From: Mycoplasma sp. CAG:776
Lineage (GTDB): Bacteria > Bacillota_I > Bacilli_A > RF39 > UBA660
Length of the DNA: 64,000 nucleotides
Assembly (NCBI GenBank): GCA_000438195.1
Contig: FR903076.1
Coordinates: 37,754 to 101,753 of the forward strand
Direction: 5' to 3'
In this document: positions 52,758 to 62,308 of the stretch, in pieces
Numbering within the stretch: position 1 is the first letter of the stretch
How the letters are laid out: the number at the start of each line of letters is the position of its first letter
The notes under the pieces: model-generated
The model's database searches: none
Told to the model about the DNA's origin: nothing
Seen by the model: only the letters and a program-made list of their open reading frames with translations
Translations under genes and position numbers: made by a program

Positions 52758-53828
52758 ATGAACGGTTTAGAAATGGATCAAATAGCTAAAATCAAAGTCG
52801 TTGGTGTTGGCGGTGGGGGAAATAATGCCGTTAATAGAATGATTGAAGAAGGAGTAAAAGGTGTCGAATTTATAGTAGTAAATACCGATTTACAAGTTCT
52901 AAATGCTTCAAAGTGTGAAAATAAAATTCAAATCGGAGCGACTATTACAGAAGGTTTAGGAGCAGGAGCCAATCCTGAGATAGGACGTGCAGCCGCTATA
53001 GAATCAAAAGTAGATTTAGAAGAAGCAATTAAAGGTGCTGATATGGTTTTTGTTGCTTGTGGTATGGGAGGTGGAACTGGAACCGGTGCTGCTCCAGTAA
53101 TTGCTGAAATAGCTCAAGAATCAGGTGCCCTAACAGTAGGTATAGTAACAAAACCATTCCGTTTTGAAGGAAAAAGAAGAATGGAAAATGCGTTATTAGG
53201 TTTAGAAGAATTAAAGAAAAATGTCGACACATTAATAGTAATACCAAATGATAAATTAAGAGATATCATCGATCGTAACACATCATTTAAAGATGCATTT
53301 AAGGAAGTAGATAATGTCTTACATCGTGGTGTTCAATCAATATCAGACTTAATCGCTGTTACGGGAATTATTAACCTTGATTTTGCCGATGTAAAAACTG
53401 TAATGCAAAAATCAGGAACGGCAATTATTGGTATAGGATGTAATGCTGGCGAAAATAGAGCTATTGAAGCAGCTCGTCAAGCTGTAGCAAATTCTTTATT
53501 AGAGGCAACTATTGAAGGAGCTACTAATGCTATTGTTAACGTAACAGGTGGTTCTAACTTAACATTATTTGAAATTGAAGATGCAGTTGAAACAGTTCGT
53601 GCTGCTGCAAATAATGATGTTAATATTATCTTTGGTGCCATTCAAAATGATAATTTAACGGATGAAGTAATTGTAACGGTTATCGCAACTGGTTTTGAAA
53701 ATGAAGGAGAAACGGATGAAATGTTATTTAGTGATAGTACCCAAATGCCAAGACGTCGTCCTCAACCAGAAAATTTAGATGATGAATTTGATATTCCACC
53801 ATTTTTAAGAAATAAAGATAGATTTTAA
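52758..53828 (+). CDS. ftsZ: Cell division GTPase FtsZ
   Basis: A 356-residue tubulin-like GTPase. KVVGVGGGGNNAVNRMI, the tubulin signature GGGTGTGAAPVIAE, and T7-loop NLDFADVKTVM are present. The linker is short, and the C-terminal peptide DIPPFLRNKDRF, which binds FtsA and other partners, is conserved. It forms the Z ring. Own terminator follows. Confidence 0.97.
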   Translation: MNGLEMDQIAKIKVVGVGGGGNNAVNRMIEEGVKGVEFIVVNTDLQVLNASKCENKIQIGATITEGLGAGANPEIGRAAAIESKVDLEEAIKGADMVFVACGMGGGTGTGAAPVIAEIAQESGALTVGIVTKPFRFEGKRRMENALLGLEELKKNVDTLIVIPNDKLRDIIDRNTSFKDAFKEVDNVLHRGVQSISDLIAVTGIINLDFADVKTVMQKSGTAIIGIGCNAGENRAIEAARQAVANSLLEATIEGATNAIVNVTGGSNLTLFEIEDAVETVRAAANNDVNIIFGAIQNDNLTDEVIVTVIATGFENEGETDEMLFSDSTQMPRRRPQPENLDDEFDIPPFLRNKDRF

Positions 53829-53851
53829 AGAATGATTAAATCATTCTTTTT
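53827..53851 (+). terminator. ftsAZ terminator
   Basis: AAAGAATGA / TCATTCTTT with T-run at the ftsZ stop. Confidence 0.85.
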
Positions 53852-53899
53852 AATTGTAATCATATCCTAATTTTGCTATACTGTTAGTGGTGAGTAGTA

Positions 53900-55048
53900 A
53901 TGAATGTTTTAATAATACCAACTTGGTATCCCAACGGTAAAGATATGTTAATGGGAGTATATCATAAAGAGTTTTGCGAAGCATTAGTAAAAGAAAAGAA
54001 CTTGAAAGTAAATATGTTATTTATCGAAAGAGAAAGATTAAATAATCCAATCAAATATTTATTTATGAAAAAGGATTATATAATAGAAGAGAATGGATAT
54101 AAAACATACGTAAAAAGAATGTTAAATGTTGAACGAATTAATTTTGATTTTCAAATGAGACAATATGTAAAAACGTTAGAAAAAGCTTTTAAAGAGTATT
54201 TAAAAAAGAATCCAAAACCTGATATATTACATGCTGAGGTTACTATACCTGCTGGGTATGCTACATGTATTTTAGGTAAAAAATATAATATCCCTGTTGT
54301 CGTTACAGAACATGCCACTTATTATAAAGATTTTTTTAGGGGTCAAAATAAAAAATATACGGAATTTGTCTTAAAAAATGCTTACTATACTTCTGTAAGC
54401 AAATATATGTTAGAAGATTTACCGGATTATGTAACGAAGAAAAAAGTAATTCCGAATTTAGTGGATACGGAAAGTTTTAAATTAAATCGTAAGAAAATAA
54501 AAGGACTACGTATTGCTAAAGTTTGTGCTTTTCGAAAAGGCAAAAGAATAGAGGATTTACTTTCAGCTTTAAGAATTTTGATTGATAAATATAAGATTGA
54601 AGATGTTCTTTTAACGATTGTAGGGGATGGATATTTAAAGAGTTTTTATGAGGAGAAATGTCATGAATTAAATTTAGAGGATTATGTGAAATTTGTAGGT
54701 CGAAAATCAAAAGAAGAAATTGCTCAAATATTAAATGAAAATAATATGTTTGTGATTACTAGTACAAATGAAACATTTTGTATTCCAGGAATAGAAGCTT
54801 TAGCAAGTGGTATGCCTGTTGTATCTACAAAATGTTTTGGACCAGAAGAATATATAGATGAAAAAAGTGGCAAACTAGTAGAAATAGGAAATATTGAAGA
54901 GATAGCCTCTGCTATTGCAAGTGTATATCAAAATATAGAAGAGTATGATATAAAATATTTAAGAGATATTGCTGATCGATATTCTGCTAAAAATGTAACA
55001 GATATGGCATTAGAAGTTTATCAAGAGCTAATTAGAAAGGATAAATAA
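53900..55048 (+). CDS. Glycosyltransferase, GT4-type
   Basis: A 382-residue GT-B glycosyltransferase of the GT4 (RfaB/WcaL-like) kind. IIPTWYPNGKDMLMGVY at the start is the acceptor-side glycine-poor loop seen in this group. The C-terminal Rossmann domain has the GT4 donor motif with catalytic Glu pair, FCIPGIEALASGMPVVS followed by FGPEEYI. Usually nucleotide-sugar dependent, for surface polysaccharide. It ends 1 base before the ATP-grasp gene, so the two act together. Confidence 0.85.
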   Translation: MNVLIIPTWYPNGKDMLMGVYHKEFCEALVKEKNLKVNMLFIERERLNNPIKYLFMKKDYIIEENGYKTYVKRMLNVERINFDFQMRQYVKTLEKAFKEYLKKNPKPDILHAEVTIPAGYATCILGKKYNIPVVVTEHATYYKDFFRGQNKKYTEFVLKNAYYTSVSKYMLEDLPDYVTKKKVIPNLVDTESFKLNRKKIKGLRIAKVCAFRKGKRIEDLLSALRILIDKYKIEDVLLTIVGDGYLKSFYEEKCHELNLEDYVKFVGRKSKEEIAQILNENNMFVITSTNETFCIPGIEALASGMPVVSTKCFGPEEYIDEKSGKLVEIGNIEEIASAIASVYQNIEEYDIKYLRDIADRYSAKNVTDMALEVYQELIRKDK

Positions 55049-55049
55049 T

Positions 55050-56057
55050 ATGAGTATAGTAAGTTATGCCTTAAAAGGAAATTTAAAAAAATTTAATCAA
55101 AAAATAAATGAATTAGCGAAAAAAGAAAATCGAAATGCTTTCAAATTAAAACTAAATTTTTTAAATTGTTTTCGTTTAATTGGATGTGGTTATAGTGATT
55201 ACTTAAATTATGAGTTGTATAACAAAAATAAAAAAGAAATTTTAGAATATGCATCTATTAAAGATCAAGATAAATTTTATGAAATAGTAAGTCCATCAAA
55301 ATATAAAACATTTTTTACAATTAAAACTAACTTTTTAAGAAATTTTAAACAATATATTAATAGAGATTTTTTTGATCAAGGTTCTTTAGAAGAATTAAAA
55401 AAATTCTTAAAAAAACATGAATATTTTATGATGAAACCATATGATGGCTTAGGTGGAGCTGGCATCGAGAAACTTTATACAAAAGACATTAAAAATATTG
55501 AAGAATTTTACGAAAAATTAAAAAGAGAGCATTTATTTTTAGAAGAATATGTTGTGCAACATCCTAAAATAAATGCAATATGTGATAATAGTGTAAATAC
55601 AATAAGAATAATGACCTTTAGTTATAATGGAAAAAGTGAAATTTTATTTGCTTGTATGCGTTTTGGAAATGGGAGTGCTAATGTAGATAATTTTCATAAA
55701 GGTGGAATGGCTTGCTTAGTTGATTTAAATACTGGTAAATTAATAGGAGAAGCCTTTAATAAAAATTTAGAATTTTTTAAAGAACATCCTAAATCTAAAA
55801 TAAAATTTGATGGTTTTGCAATTCCTAACTGGGATAAAGTAAAAAAATTAGTCTTAGAAGCGGCCTTAGTAAATAAAGAAATCCATGTTGTTGGTTGGGA
55901 TGTAGCTGTAACAAAAGATGGTGCGACTTTTATTGAAGGAAATCGAAGACCAGGATTTGATTTAGTTCAAGTATTATCAAAAAGAGGTCGTAAAGATATT
56001 ATGCGGTATTGTTTAACCAAAATAAATGAAGTAGAACATACAAACTATAAAATTTAG
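55050..56057 (+). CDS. ATP-grasp protein associated with sugar transfer
   Basis: A 335-residue protein of the sugar-transfer-associated ATP-grasp family (ATP-grasp_ST). It has the ATP-binding loop KPYDGLGGAGIEKL, LEEYVVQHP, NTIRIMTFSYNGK, and metal-binding VVGWDVAVTKDGATFIEGN(R). Such enzymes ligate a carboxylate to an amine, here probably on a cell-surface glycan. Cotranscribed with the glycosyltransferase. Substrate unknown. Confidence 0.75.
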   Translation: MSIVSYALKGNLKKFNQKINELAKKENRNAFKLKLNFLNCFRLIGCGYSDYLNYELYNKNKKEILEYASIKDQDKFYEIVSPSKYKTFFTIKTNFLRNFKQYINRDFFDQGSLEELKKFLKKHEYFMMKPYDGLGGAGIEKLYTKDIKNIEEFYEKLKREHLFLEEYVVQHPKINAICDNSVNTIRIMTFSYNGKSEILFACMRFGNGSANVDNFHKGGMACLVDLNTGKLIGEAFNKNLEFFKEHPKSKIKFDGFAIPNWDKVKKLVLEAALVNKEIHVVGWDVAVTKDGATFIEGNRRPGFDLVQVLSKRGRKDIMRYCLTKINEVEHTNYKI

Positions 56058-56133
56058 TCAAATAAATTGTTTTATCATAATTTTTTATGGATTAACGAAT
56101 AATTTTTTTGTATAATAGGAATAGGTGACATAG

Positions 56134-57264
56134 ATGATATATTTAGATTATAGTGCAACAACACCAATTGGCTTTGAAGTACTAGATACATATAATAAAA
56201 CCAGTAAAGATTTTTTTGGTAATCCCAATTCTCTTCATGAGTTAGGAGTAAAATCCAAAAGTTTAATGAATAGTGCTACAAAACAGATCGCTGAAATATT
56301 AAATATAAATGAATCAGAAATCACGTATACAGGTGGAGCAACAATGTCTAATAATTTGGCTTTAATAGGAATTGCCATGCATAATCACAAAAAAGGGAAA
56401 CATATTATTGTATCCAAACTAGAACATCCATCTATTTATGCAATATGTGATTATTTAGAAAGCTTAGGGTTTGAAATAAGTTATGTAAATAATGATGAAG
56501 AAGGCTTAATAGATTTTGAAGACTTAAAAAATCTAATCCGCGAAGATACCATTTTAGTAAGTATATGTGCCGTAAATAGTGAATTAGGAATAAGACAACC
56601 TTTAAAAATGATTAGACAAATAATTAAGAAAGAAAATCCAAATACTGTACTTCATTCTGATATGACCCAAGCTATAGGAAAAGTAAGTATTAGTATGCAT
56701 GATGTTGATTTAGCAACGCTTACCGCCCATAAAATATATGGCCCTAAAGGAATAGGATTATTATATAAAAGTAATAATATTGGGATTAGTCCTATTTTAT
56801 ATGGTTCAGGTAAGTCTAATATGTTAAATCCAGGTACTCCAGCTGTCCCATTAATTGTCGCTTTTTCAAAAGCGATAAGGCTAGCTACTACAGATATTGA
56901 AAAAAGAGAAAGATTTATAGAACGCCTAAATTTAAAAATTATAGATGCTCTAAAAAAATATAATGGTGTAATGATTAATAAAACAAAATATAGTATCCCT
57001 CATATATTAAATATTAGTTTAAGAAATATTAAAGCTGAAACTTTCTTACATGCTCTAGAAGAATATGAAATCTATGTGAGTTCAAATACTGCTTGTTCTA
57101 GTGCGACCTTATCTAGTAGTGTGATGGCGGTTTATAATGACAAAGTAAGAGCATCATCTACTTTAAGAATTAGTTTATCACATTTAACAACAACCGATGA
57201 AGTAAATAAATTTATTCATTATTTTGAAGAGATTTATCGTAAATTAAGTGGACTACATAATTAG
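56134..57264 (+). CDS. Cysteine desulfurase (IscS/NifS-type)
   Basis: A 376-residue PLP enzyme. MIYLDYSATTPI at the start, EVTYTGGAT-like EITYTGGATMSNN, PLP-Lys in TLTAHKIYGPKGIGLLY, and the persulfide Cys in SSNTACSSATLSSS. It mobilises sulfur from cysteine. The next gene is thiI, so it probably is the sulfur donor for tRNA 4-thiouridine (NifZ-like role). Confidence 0.93.
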   Translation: MIYLDYSATTPIGFEVLDTYNKTSKDFFGNPNSLHELGVKSKSLMNSATKQIAEILNINESEITYTGGATMSNNLALIGIAMHNHKKGKHIIVSKLEHPSIYAICDYLESLGFEISYVNNDEEGLIDFEDLKNLIREDTILVSICAVNSELGIRQPLKMIRQIIKKENPNTVLHSDMTQAIGKVSISMHDVDLATLTAHKIYGPKGIGLLYKSNNIGISPILYGSGKSNMLNPGTPAVPLIVAFSKAIRLATTDIEKRERFIERLNLKIIDALKKYNGVMINKTKYSIPHILNISLRNIKAETFLHALEEYEIYVSSNTACSSATLSSSVMAVYNDKVRASSTLRISLSHLTTTDEVNKFIHYFEEIYRKLSGLHN

Positions 57265-57276
57265 TGTAGTCTTTTA
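57251..57276 (+). terminator. Hairpin at desulfurase stop
   Basis: GACTACA-taattag-TGTAGTC followed by TTTTA. It may be leaky, since thiI lies 50 bases further on. Confidence 0.55.
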
Positions 57277-57321
57277 ATTTACAAAAAACAATTTTTTAAG
57301 TATAATAAGCATGTGATGTTT

Positions 57322-58512
57322 ATGGAAAAAGTTATATTAATTAAATATGGTGAATTATCAACAAAAAAAGATAATATTAATTTCTTTTTAAAAAAACTAA
57401 GAGAAAATATTTTATTTGCCCTAAAAGATTTAGAGGTAAGAGTAGATTATGATTTAGGTAGAATGTTTGTTCATACAGAAAAAAAGTATGATGAAGTAGT
57501 AAGTAGAATATCTAATGTTTTTGGCATACATGAAATAAATATCGGATATATTATAGAATCTATTGATTTTGAAGTAATAAAAGAAGAAATATTAAAATTA
57601 TTACAAGAAAAATCATTTACAACTTTTAAAGTAGAAAGTAAAAGAAGTAATAAAAAATTAAATACAACGAGTATTGAATTAAGTAGAAATTTAGGAGCCC
57701 ATATTTTAAAAAATATAAAAAGATTAAAAGTAGATGTTAAAAATCCTGATATTTTGATTAATGTAGAATATCGAATGAATAATACTTTGGTTTATTTTGA
57801 AAAAATAAAAGGAGTAGGTGGATACCCAGTAGGAACGTTAGGGAAAGGACTTTTAATGCTAAGTGGTGGAATCGACTCCCCAGTAGCGGGTTATCTAGCG
57901 ATGAAAAGGGGAGTAAAAATAGAAGCTGTTTATTTTGAAAGCCCTCCTCATACAAGTATAGAAGCCAAAAATAAAGTAATAAGTTTAGCCAAAAAATTAG
58001 CAGAATATAATAATGATATTACTTTACATGTAATTAATTTTACGGAAATTCAAGAAAGTATCTATAAAAACATTCCTCATGACTACCTAATTACTATTAT
58101 GCGTAGAATGATGTATCGAATAAGTGCTATTTTAGCTAGTAGAAGAAATGCCAAAATTATTGTAAATGGTGAGTCAATAGGCCAAGTAGCAAGCCAAACC
58201 TTAACTAGTATGAGTGCTATTAATGAAGTAGTTAGTATTCCAGTAATTAGGCCTCTAGCTTGTTTTGATAAATTAGATATAATTGATATAGCTAAAAAAA
58301 TAGATACTTATGAGACAAGCATTTTACCCTTTGAAGATTGTTGTACAATATTTGTACCCAAACATCCTGTAATCAATCCCATAAAAGAAAAATGCCATGA
58401 ATATGAAGAATTAATACCCTATAAAGAATTAATTTATGAAGCTGTTAAAAATCATGAAATAATATCAATTAAAGCAAAAGAAGAGGAATCTGAATTTAAA
58501 GATTTATTATAG
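57322..58512 (+). CDS. thiI: tRNA 4-thiouridine synthetase ThiI
   Basis: A 396-residue protein: N-terminal ferredoxin-like plus THUMP domain (about 1-165) and a PP-loop ATPase domain with SGGIDSPVAGYLA and YFESPPHTS. It lacks the C-terminal rhodanese domain, like B. subtilis ThiI; the conserved CC of FEDCCTIF may take its part. With the upstream desulfurase it makes s4U8 in tRNA. ATG at 57322 is preferred to GTG at 57313. Confidence 0.94.
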   Translation: MEKVILIKYGELSTKKDNINFFLKKLRENILFALKDLEVRVDYDLGRMFVHTEKKYDEVVSRISNVFGIHEINIGYIIESIDFEVIKEEILKLLQEKSFTTFKVESKRSNKKLNTTSIELSRNLGAHILKNIKRLKVDVKNPDILINVEYRMNNTLVYFEKIKGVGGYPVGTLGKGLLMLSGGIDSPVAGYLAMKRGVKIEAVYFESPPHTSIEAKNKVISLAKKLAEYNNDITLHVINFTEIQESIYKNIPHDYLITIMRRMMYRISAILASRRNAKIIVNGESIGQVASQTLTSMSAINEVVSIPVIRPLACFDKLDIIDIAKKIDTYETSILPFEDCCTIFVPKHPVINPIKEKCHEYEELIPYKELIYEAVKNHEIISIKAKEEESEFKDLL

Positions 58513-59938
58513 AGATATGTTCTCTATAATTTTTTATTAATTCTTGTATAAATATCGAAGGATTCTCTTTAGGAACGAATAAATAACAATAATTTTTAGT
58601 TCTGGTAATTCCTACATAAAATAATCTTCTTTCTTCTTCAAAAGGATAAAGATCATAGTGTTTGATGACATACTTTAAAATATAGTCATCTTTTATTTTA
58701 GAAGGAAGGGAATTAATATCATTTGTTAAATTAATAATTAAAATGTTATCTTCTTCTAATCCTTTTGCTTTATGAATTGTTTTATAATAAATATGATAGT
58801 CTTGATAAATGATACGATTATTTTCTATTTTTAATTTATCATTTAAAACCTGATAAATATCTAAATTATTTCTACCTAAAATCATTAAATTAGAAATAGA
58901 AATACAATTTAAAAGTTTATAAAAATCATCTTTAATGTTTTTATAATAACAAATAACAATAGGTTTAGGAATACTTTTATTAGATTTCAATTTCTTTTTT
59001 ACCTGTCTAGGATTTTTCATAATAAAAGAACCAGCTACATAAATTAATTCTTTACTATTGCGATAAGTATTAGTAAGATATAGTTTTTTAGCTGGTTTAA
59101 AGTTTTTTTGGAAATCTAAAAAATTATTTAAATCACACCCTGAAAAGCGATAAATAGATTGAAAATCATCTCCCACCACTGTAACATAAGCACGAGTTTT
59201 CAAACGAATTGCTTGAACTAAATTCTCTCGAACCATAGATGTATCCTGATATTCATCGACAATAATATATTGATACTTCTTCACTATCCCTTTTTCATTT
59301 ACTATTTTAGTAGCTAAATAAATCATATCATCAAAATCAATTATGCCTGTAGAATTTTTTTCTATAAGATACATTTGATATAATTTTTGAATAATCTTAA
59401 GCATTGAAAGATCTTTCTTTTTAGCTTTCTTTAAAATGTCTTGAAAATAATGGATATCATAGTAATTAGCAATAAAAAGTCTAATAAAGCGAATGATTAC
59501 TTTCTTATATTGTGAAAAGAGTGGATTTTGCTTATAATTTTTATCTAAAAATAATTTTTCAAAATAAAAACCAGAAATACTTTCTAATATTTCATCTACT
59601 AAATAGTCTAATAAATCATCTTTAGCAATCTGGTAAGAAATATGATGATCTTTTAATATTTCTAAAGAAAGCTTATGAAAAGTATAAACCTTAGCTTTTT
59701 GATTTAATTCTTTTTTAATTTTTTCTTCCAAACTATTAGCGGCATTATTAGTAAAAGTAATACAAAGTATTTCTTCTAAAGGAATATGTTCATGAAGTAC
59801 TAAATATTTAATTTTTCCAACCATGGTTGTACTTTTTCCGGCACCTGCTCCAGCAATAATAATGGTATTTTGTTTAGAACATAAAGCAGCTTTGGTTTGT
59901 TCACGATCTAGGTTATAACCTAACACACTTAATTTCAT
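58496..59938 (-). CDS. Short UvrD/Rep-type SF1 helicase
   Basis: A 480-residue superfamily 1A helicase. All core motifs are in order: Q-motif region DREQTKAAL, Walker A AGAGAGKSTT, Ia CITFTNNAA, II IIVDEYQDTS, III GDDFQSIYRFSG, IV LTNTYRNS, V/VI TIHKAKGLEEDNI and LFYVGITRTKNY. PcrA/UvrD are about 730 residues; here the 1B and 2B subdomains are strongly reduced, so it is a minimal helicase. Probable role in DNA repair or replication restart. Convergent with thiI. Confidence 0.88.
   Translation of the reverse strand: MKLSVLGYNLDREQTKAALCSKQNTIIIAGAGAGKSTTMVGKIKYLVLHEHIPLEEILCITFTNNAANSLEEKIKKELNQKAKVYTFHKLSLEILKDHHISYQIAKDDLLDYLVDEILESISGFYFEKLFLDKNYKQNPLFSQYKKVIIRFIRLFIANYYDIHYFQDILKKAKKKDLSMLKIIQKLYQMYLIEKNSTGIIDFDDMIYLATKIVNEKGIVKKYQYIIVDEYQDTSMVRENLVQAIRLKTRAYVTVVGDDFQSIYRFSGCDLNNFLDFQKNFKPAKKLYLTNTYRNSKELIYVAGSFIMKNPRQVKKKLKSNKSIPKPIVICYYKNIKDDFYKLLNCISISNLMILGRNNLDIYQVLNDKLKIENNRIIYQDYHIYYKTIHKAKGLEEDNILIINLTNDINSLPSKIKDDYILKYVIKHYDLYPFEEERRLFYVGITRTKNYCYLFVPKENPSIFIQELIKNYREHISIINL
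58508..58536. terminator. Bidirectional terminator thiI/helicase
   Basis: TATAGAGA-tatgt-TCTCTATA plus T-run, overlapping the stops of both converging genes. Confidence 0.8.
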
Positions 59939-59984
59939 AAAAACTCCACTTGTATTTAAAGGTAAAATATGATAAACTTTAAAT

Positions 59985-60220
59985 TAGTAGAGCATTAGGT
60001 CTAAATGCCTACTTGTTGTTGTAGACATTAACTGTTATATTGTTTTTAACAATAATAATAGTTGATGCCTTTTTTGGTTGAAACCAATTTATAAGTTTGG
60101 ATAAAAAATACCTCACTAACTAAAAAATACTCCTTTCTACGTCTTCCAAAACCCTTAAGTAAAGGAGGTAAACAATAGAAAATTGTCTAATTTAGTAGAC
60201 ACCAGTCCCAATGCTCAGGA
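59985..60220 (+). ncRNA. Candidate multi-helix structured RNA
   Basis: A 410-base gap contains a dense set of self-complementary segments. The ends pair (GAGCATTAGG 59990-59999 with CCCAATGCTC 60207-60216, one mismatch). Inside are AATG-CTAC / GTAG-CATT (60005-60030), a long stem AACTGTTAT..TTGTT / AACAATAATAATAGTT (60030-60064), TTGGTT-GA-AACCAA (60074-60087), CTCCTTT / AAAGGAG (60131-60168) and GTCTA / TAGAC (60185-60200). There are no long ORFs. I cannot match it to tmRNA, RNase P, 6S or a riboswitch from memory. Strand is inferred from murG orientation. Confidence 0.45.
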
Positions 60221-60350
60221 TTTTATTATGAATGATAATATATTAAAAATCAAGAAAAAGCGTTCGACAAAATTCGCTAAAAATTGTGGAAGATGAAAAA
60301 AAGATAGTTTTTTTCAAAATTTATAGTATAATTAAATAAGAGGTGAGTTT

Positions 60351-61430
60351 ATGAAAGTAGTTGTTAGTGCTGGTGGAACTGGTGGTCATATTTATCCAGC
60401 TTTAGCGATACTAGAAAAACTTAAAAAGGAAGACAAAAAGTTAGAAGTGTTATATATTGGAACAACCAAACGTATGGAAAGTGAAATTATTCCTAACCGT
60501 GGAATAGAATATGTAGGACTTGATATTTATGGCTTTTCTAAAAATATTTTCAGAGATATAAAAAATGTATTTTTGATAAACAAAAGTTATAACAAATGTC
60601 TTAAAGTATTAAAAGAATTTAAGCCTGATATTGTATTAGGATTTGGTGGTTATGTAACTTATCCTGTCTTAAAAGCGGCAAAAAAATTAAAAATAAAAAC
60701 TTTTTTACATGAACAGAATAGTATTGTTGGCAAAACTAACAAATTTTTATCTAAAGATATTGATTTAGTAGCGGTTTCTTTTCTAAGCACTTTAAATAAA
60801 TTTCCCAAAGCTAAAAAAGTAATTTATTCTGGGAATCCATGTGGTGAAAATGCTTTAACAACCAAAGAGATCAAAAAAAGTGAAGTAGGCTTAGATAATA
60901 AGAAAAAATTAGTTATTGTAGTAGCGGGATCTTTAGGAAGTAGTTCAATGAATGAAAAATTAAAAGAATTTTTAAGATTAAGTAAGAAAAGTGATTATCA
61001 AGTATTGTATATAACCGGAAAACAGCATTATGAAGAATTCATAAAAGGAACTAGATTTGGAAGCAATATAAAAGTAATGCCATATTTAGATAATTTAGCG
61101 GGATTAATGCGTAATTGTAATCTGATTATTACTCGTGCTGGAGCATCAACAATGAGTGAGATCCTAGCCTTAAGTTTACCAGCTATCTTTATACCGAGTC
61201 CTTATGTTGCAGGTAATCATCAATACTATAATGCTTTAGAAATAGTAAAAAATAATGCTGGATTAATGATAGAAGAAGAGAATTTAAAAGGTGCAGATTT
61301 ATTTAATATGGTCACAGAATTATTAAATGATAAGAAAAAATATGAAATCATGAAAATGAATCTCAAAAATTTAGGAAAAACAGATAGTAGCGATATCATT
61401 GTTCGTGAAATAAAGGAGCTAATAAAATGA
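60351..61430 (+). CDS. murG: UDP-GlcNAc transferase MurG (lipid II synthase)
   Basis: A 359-residue GT28 enzyme transferring GlcNAc to lipid I. SAGGTGGHIYPALAIL near the start, LHEQNSIVGKTNKFL, and donor-binding ITRAGASTMSEILALSLPAIFIPSP are diagnostic. First gene of murG-murB-divIB-queH. A TATAAT lies at 60327-60332, and the RBS is AGAGGTGAG. Overlaps murB by 4 bases (ATGA). Confidence 0.96.
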   Translation: MKVVVSAGGTGGHIYPALAILEKLKKEDKKLEVLYIGTTKRMESEIIPNRGIEYVGLDIYGFSKNIFRDIKNVFLINKSYNKCLKVLKEFKPDIVLGFGGYVTYPVLKAAKKLKIKTFLHEQNSIVGKTNKFLSKDIDLVAVSFLSTLNKFPKAKKVIYSGNPCGENALTTKEIKKSEVGLDNKKKLVIVVAGSLGSSSMNEKLKEFLRLSKKSDYQVLYITGKQHYEEFIKGTRFGSNIKVMPYLDNLAGLMRNCNLIITRAGASTMSEILALSLPAIFIPSPYVAGNHQYYNALEIVKNNAGLMIEEENLKGADLFNMVTELLNDKKKYEIMKMNLKNLGKTDSSDIIVREIKELIK

Positions 61431-62305
61431 ACGAAATAAAAGGAATAAGCATAGTAGAAAATGCTTCTTTAAAAAATTTAAATACTTATAAATTAGAAAG
61501 TTCTTGTAAATATTTAATAAAAGCTGAAACAGTAGAAGGACTAATAAATATTTTAAAATATTTAAAGGAAAATAAAATAAAAAGCTTTATCTTAGGAGCA
61601 GGATCTAATATTATTATAGATAGTTATTTTGATGGAGCTGTTATAAAACTAAGTGGCTTAAAAAATATAAAAGTTGAAAATGATGAAATAATTTGTGAAG
61701 CTGGAGCAATGATGGGTGCTCTAGCCTGTTTATCAATGGAACATAATCTAACAGGGTTAGAATGGGCAATTAATATTCCTGGAACAGTAGGAGGGAGCAT
61801 TGTTGGAAATGCTGGAGCTTATAACAAAGAAATATTTGATTCATTAATAAATATTGATGTAATAGATGAAAATTTGGAAATAAAAAGAATAGATAAAGAA
61901 GAAATAAATCATTCCTATCGTCATACCGCTTTAAAAAATAAACCATGGATTGTAATTGGTGCAAAGTTTAAATTATCTTTAGGAAATAAAGAGGAGTCAT
62001 TAAAACTTGTAAAAGATCGTAGTGAAAGAAGAAATGCAACTCAACCTTTAGATATGCCCTCAGCTGGAAGTGTATTTCGTAATCCAGAAAATGATCATGC
62101 TGGAAGATTAATAGAAGAAGCAGGTCTCAAAGGGAAAAAAATAGGAGGGGCTATGATTTCGCCTAAACATGCCAATTTTATTGTAAACACAGGGAATGCC
62201 ACTAGTAAAGATGTTAAAAATTTGATAGAATTAGTTCATACACAAGTTTATCAAAAATTTAATGTGGACTTAGTGTTAGAACAAGAAATTATTGATTGGA
62301 AGTAG
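61427..62305 (+). CDS. murB: UDP-N-acetylenolpyruvoylglucosamine reductase MurB
   Basis: A 292-residue FAD enzyme making UDP-MurNAc. FILGAGSNIIID (FAD), GLEWAINIPGTVGGSIVGNAGAY-type region, the catalytic Ser in SAGSVFRNPEN, and the C-terminal Glu in LVLEQEI. Type II MurB. Coupled to murG and followed 3 bases later by divIB. Confidence 0.95.
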   Translation: MNEIKGISIVENASLKNLNTYKLESSCKYLIKAETVEGLINILKYLKENKIKSFILGAGSNIIIDSYFDGAVIKLSGLKNIKVENDEIICEAGAMMGALACLSMEHNLTGLEWAINIPGTVGGSIVGNAGAYNKEIFDSLINIDVIDENLEIKRIDKEEINHSYRHTALKNKPWIVIGAKFKLSLGNKEESLKLVKDRSERRNATQPLDMPSAGSVFRNPENDHAGRLIEEAGLKGKKIGGAMISPKHANFIVNTGNATSKDVKNLIELVHTQVYQKFNVDLVLEQEIIDWK

Positions 62306-62308
62306 GAA

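Noticed and set aside
60263..60270. TTCGACAA (Spo0A box) upstream of murG
   Set aside because: A single box match is expected by chance about twice in this window, and murG is not a known Spo0A target.
60183..60295. Small basic ORF (TTG or ATG start, ending NCGR) downstream of AAAGGAGGT
   Set aside because: The spacing from the RBS is too long (13 bases) and the frame overlaps the proposed RNA fold; not enough to call a gene.
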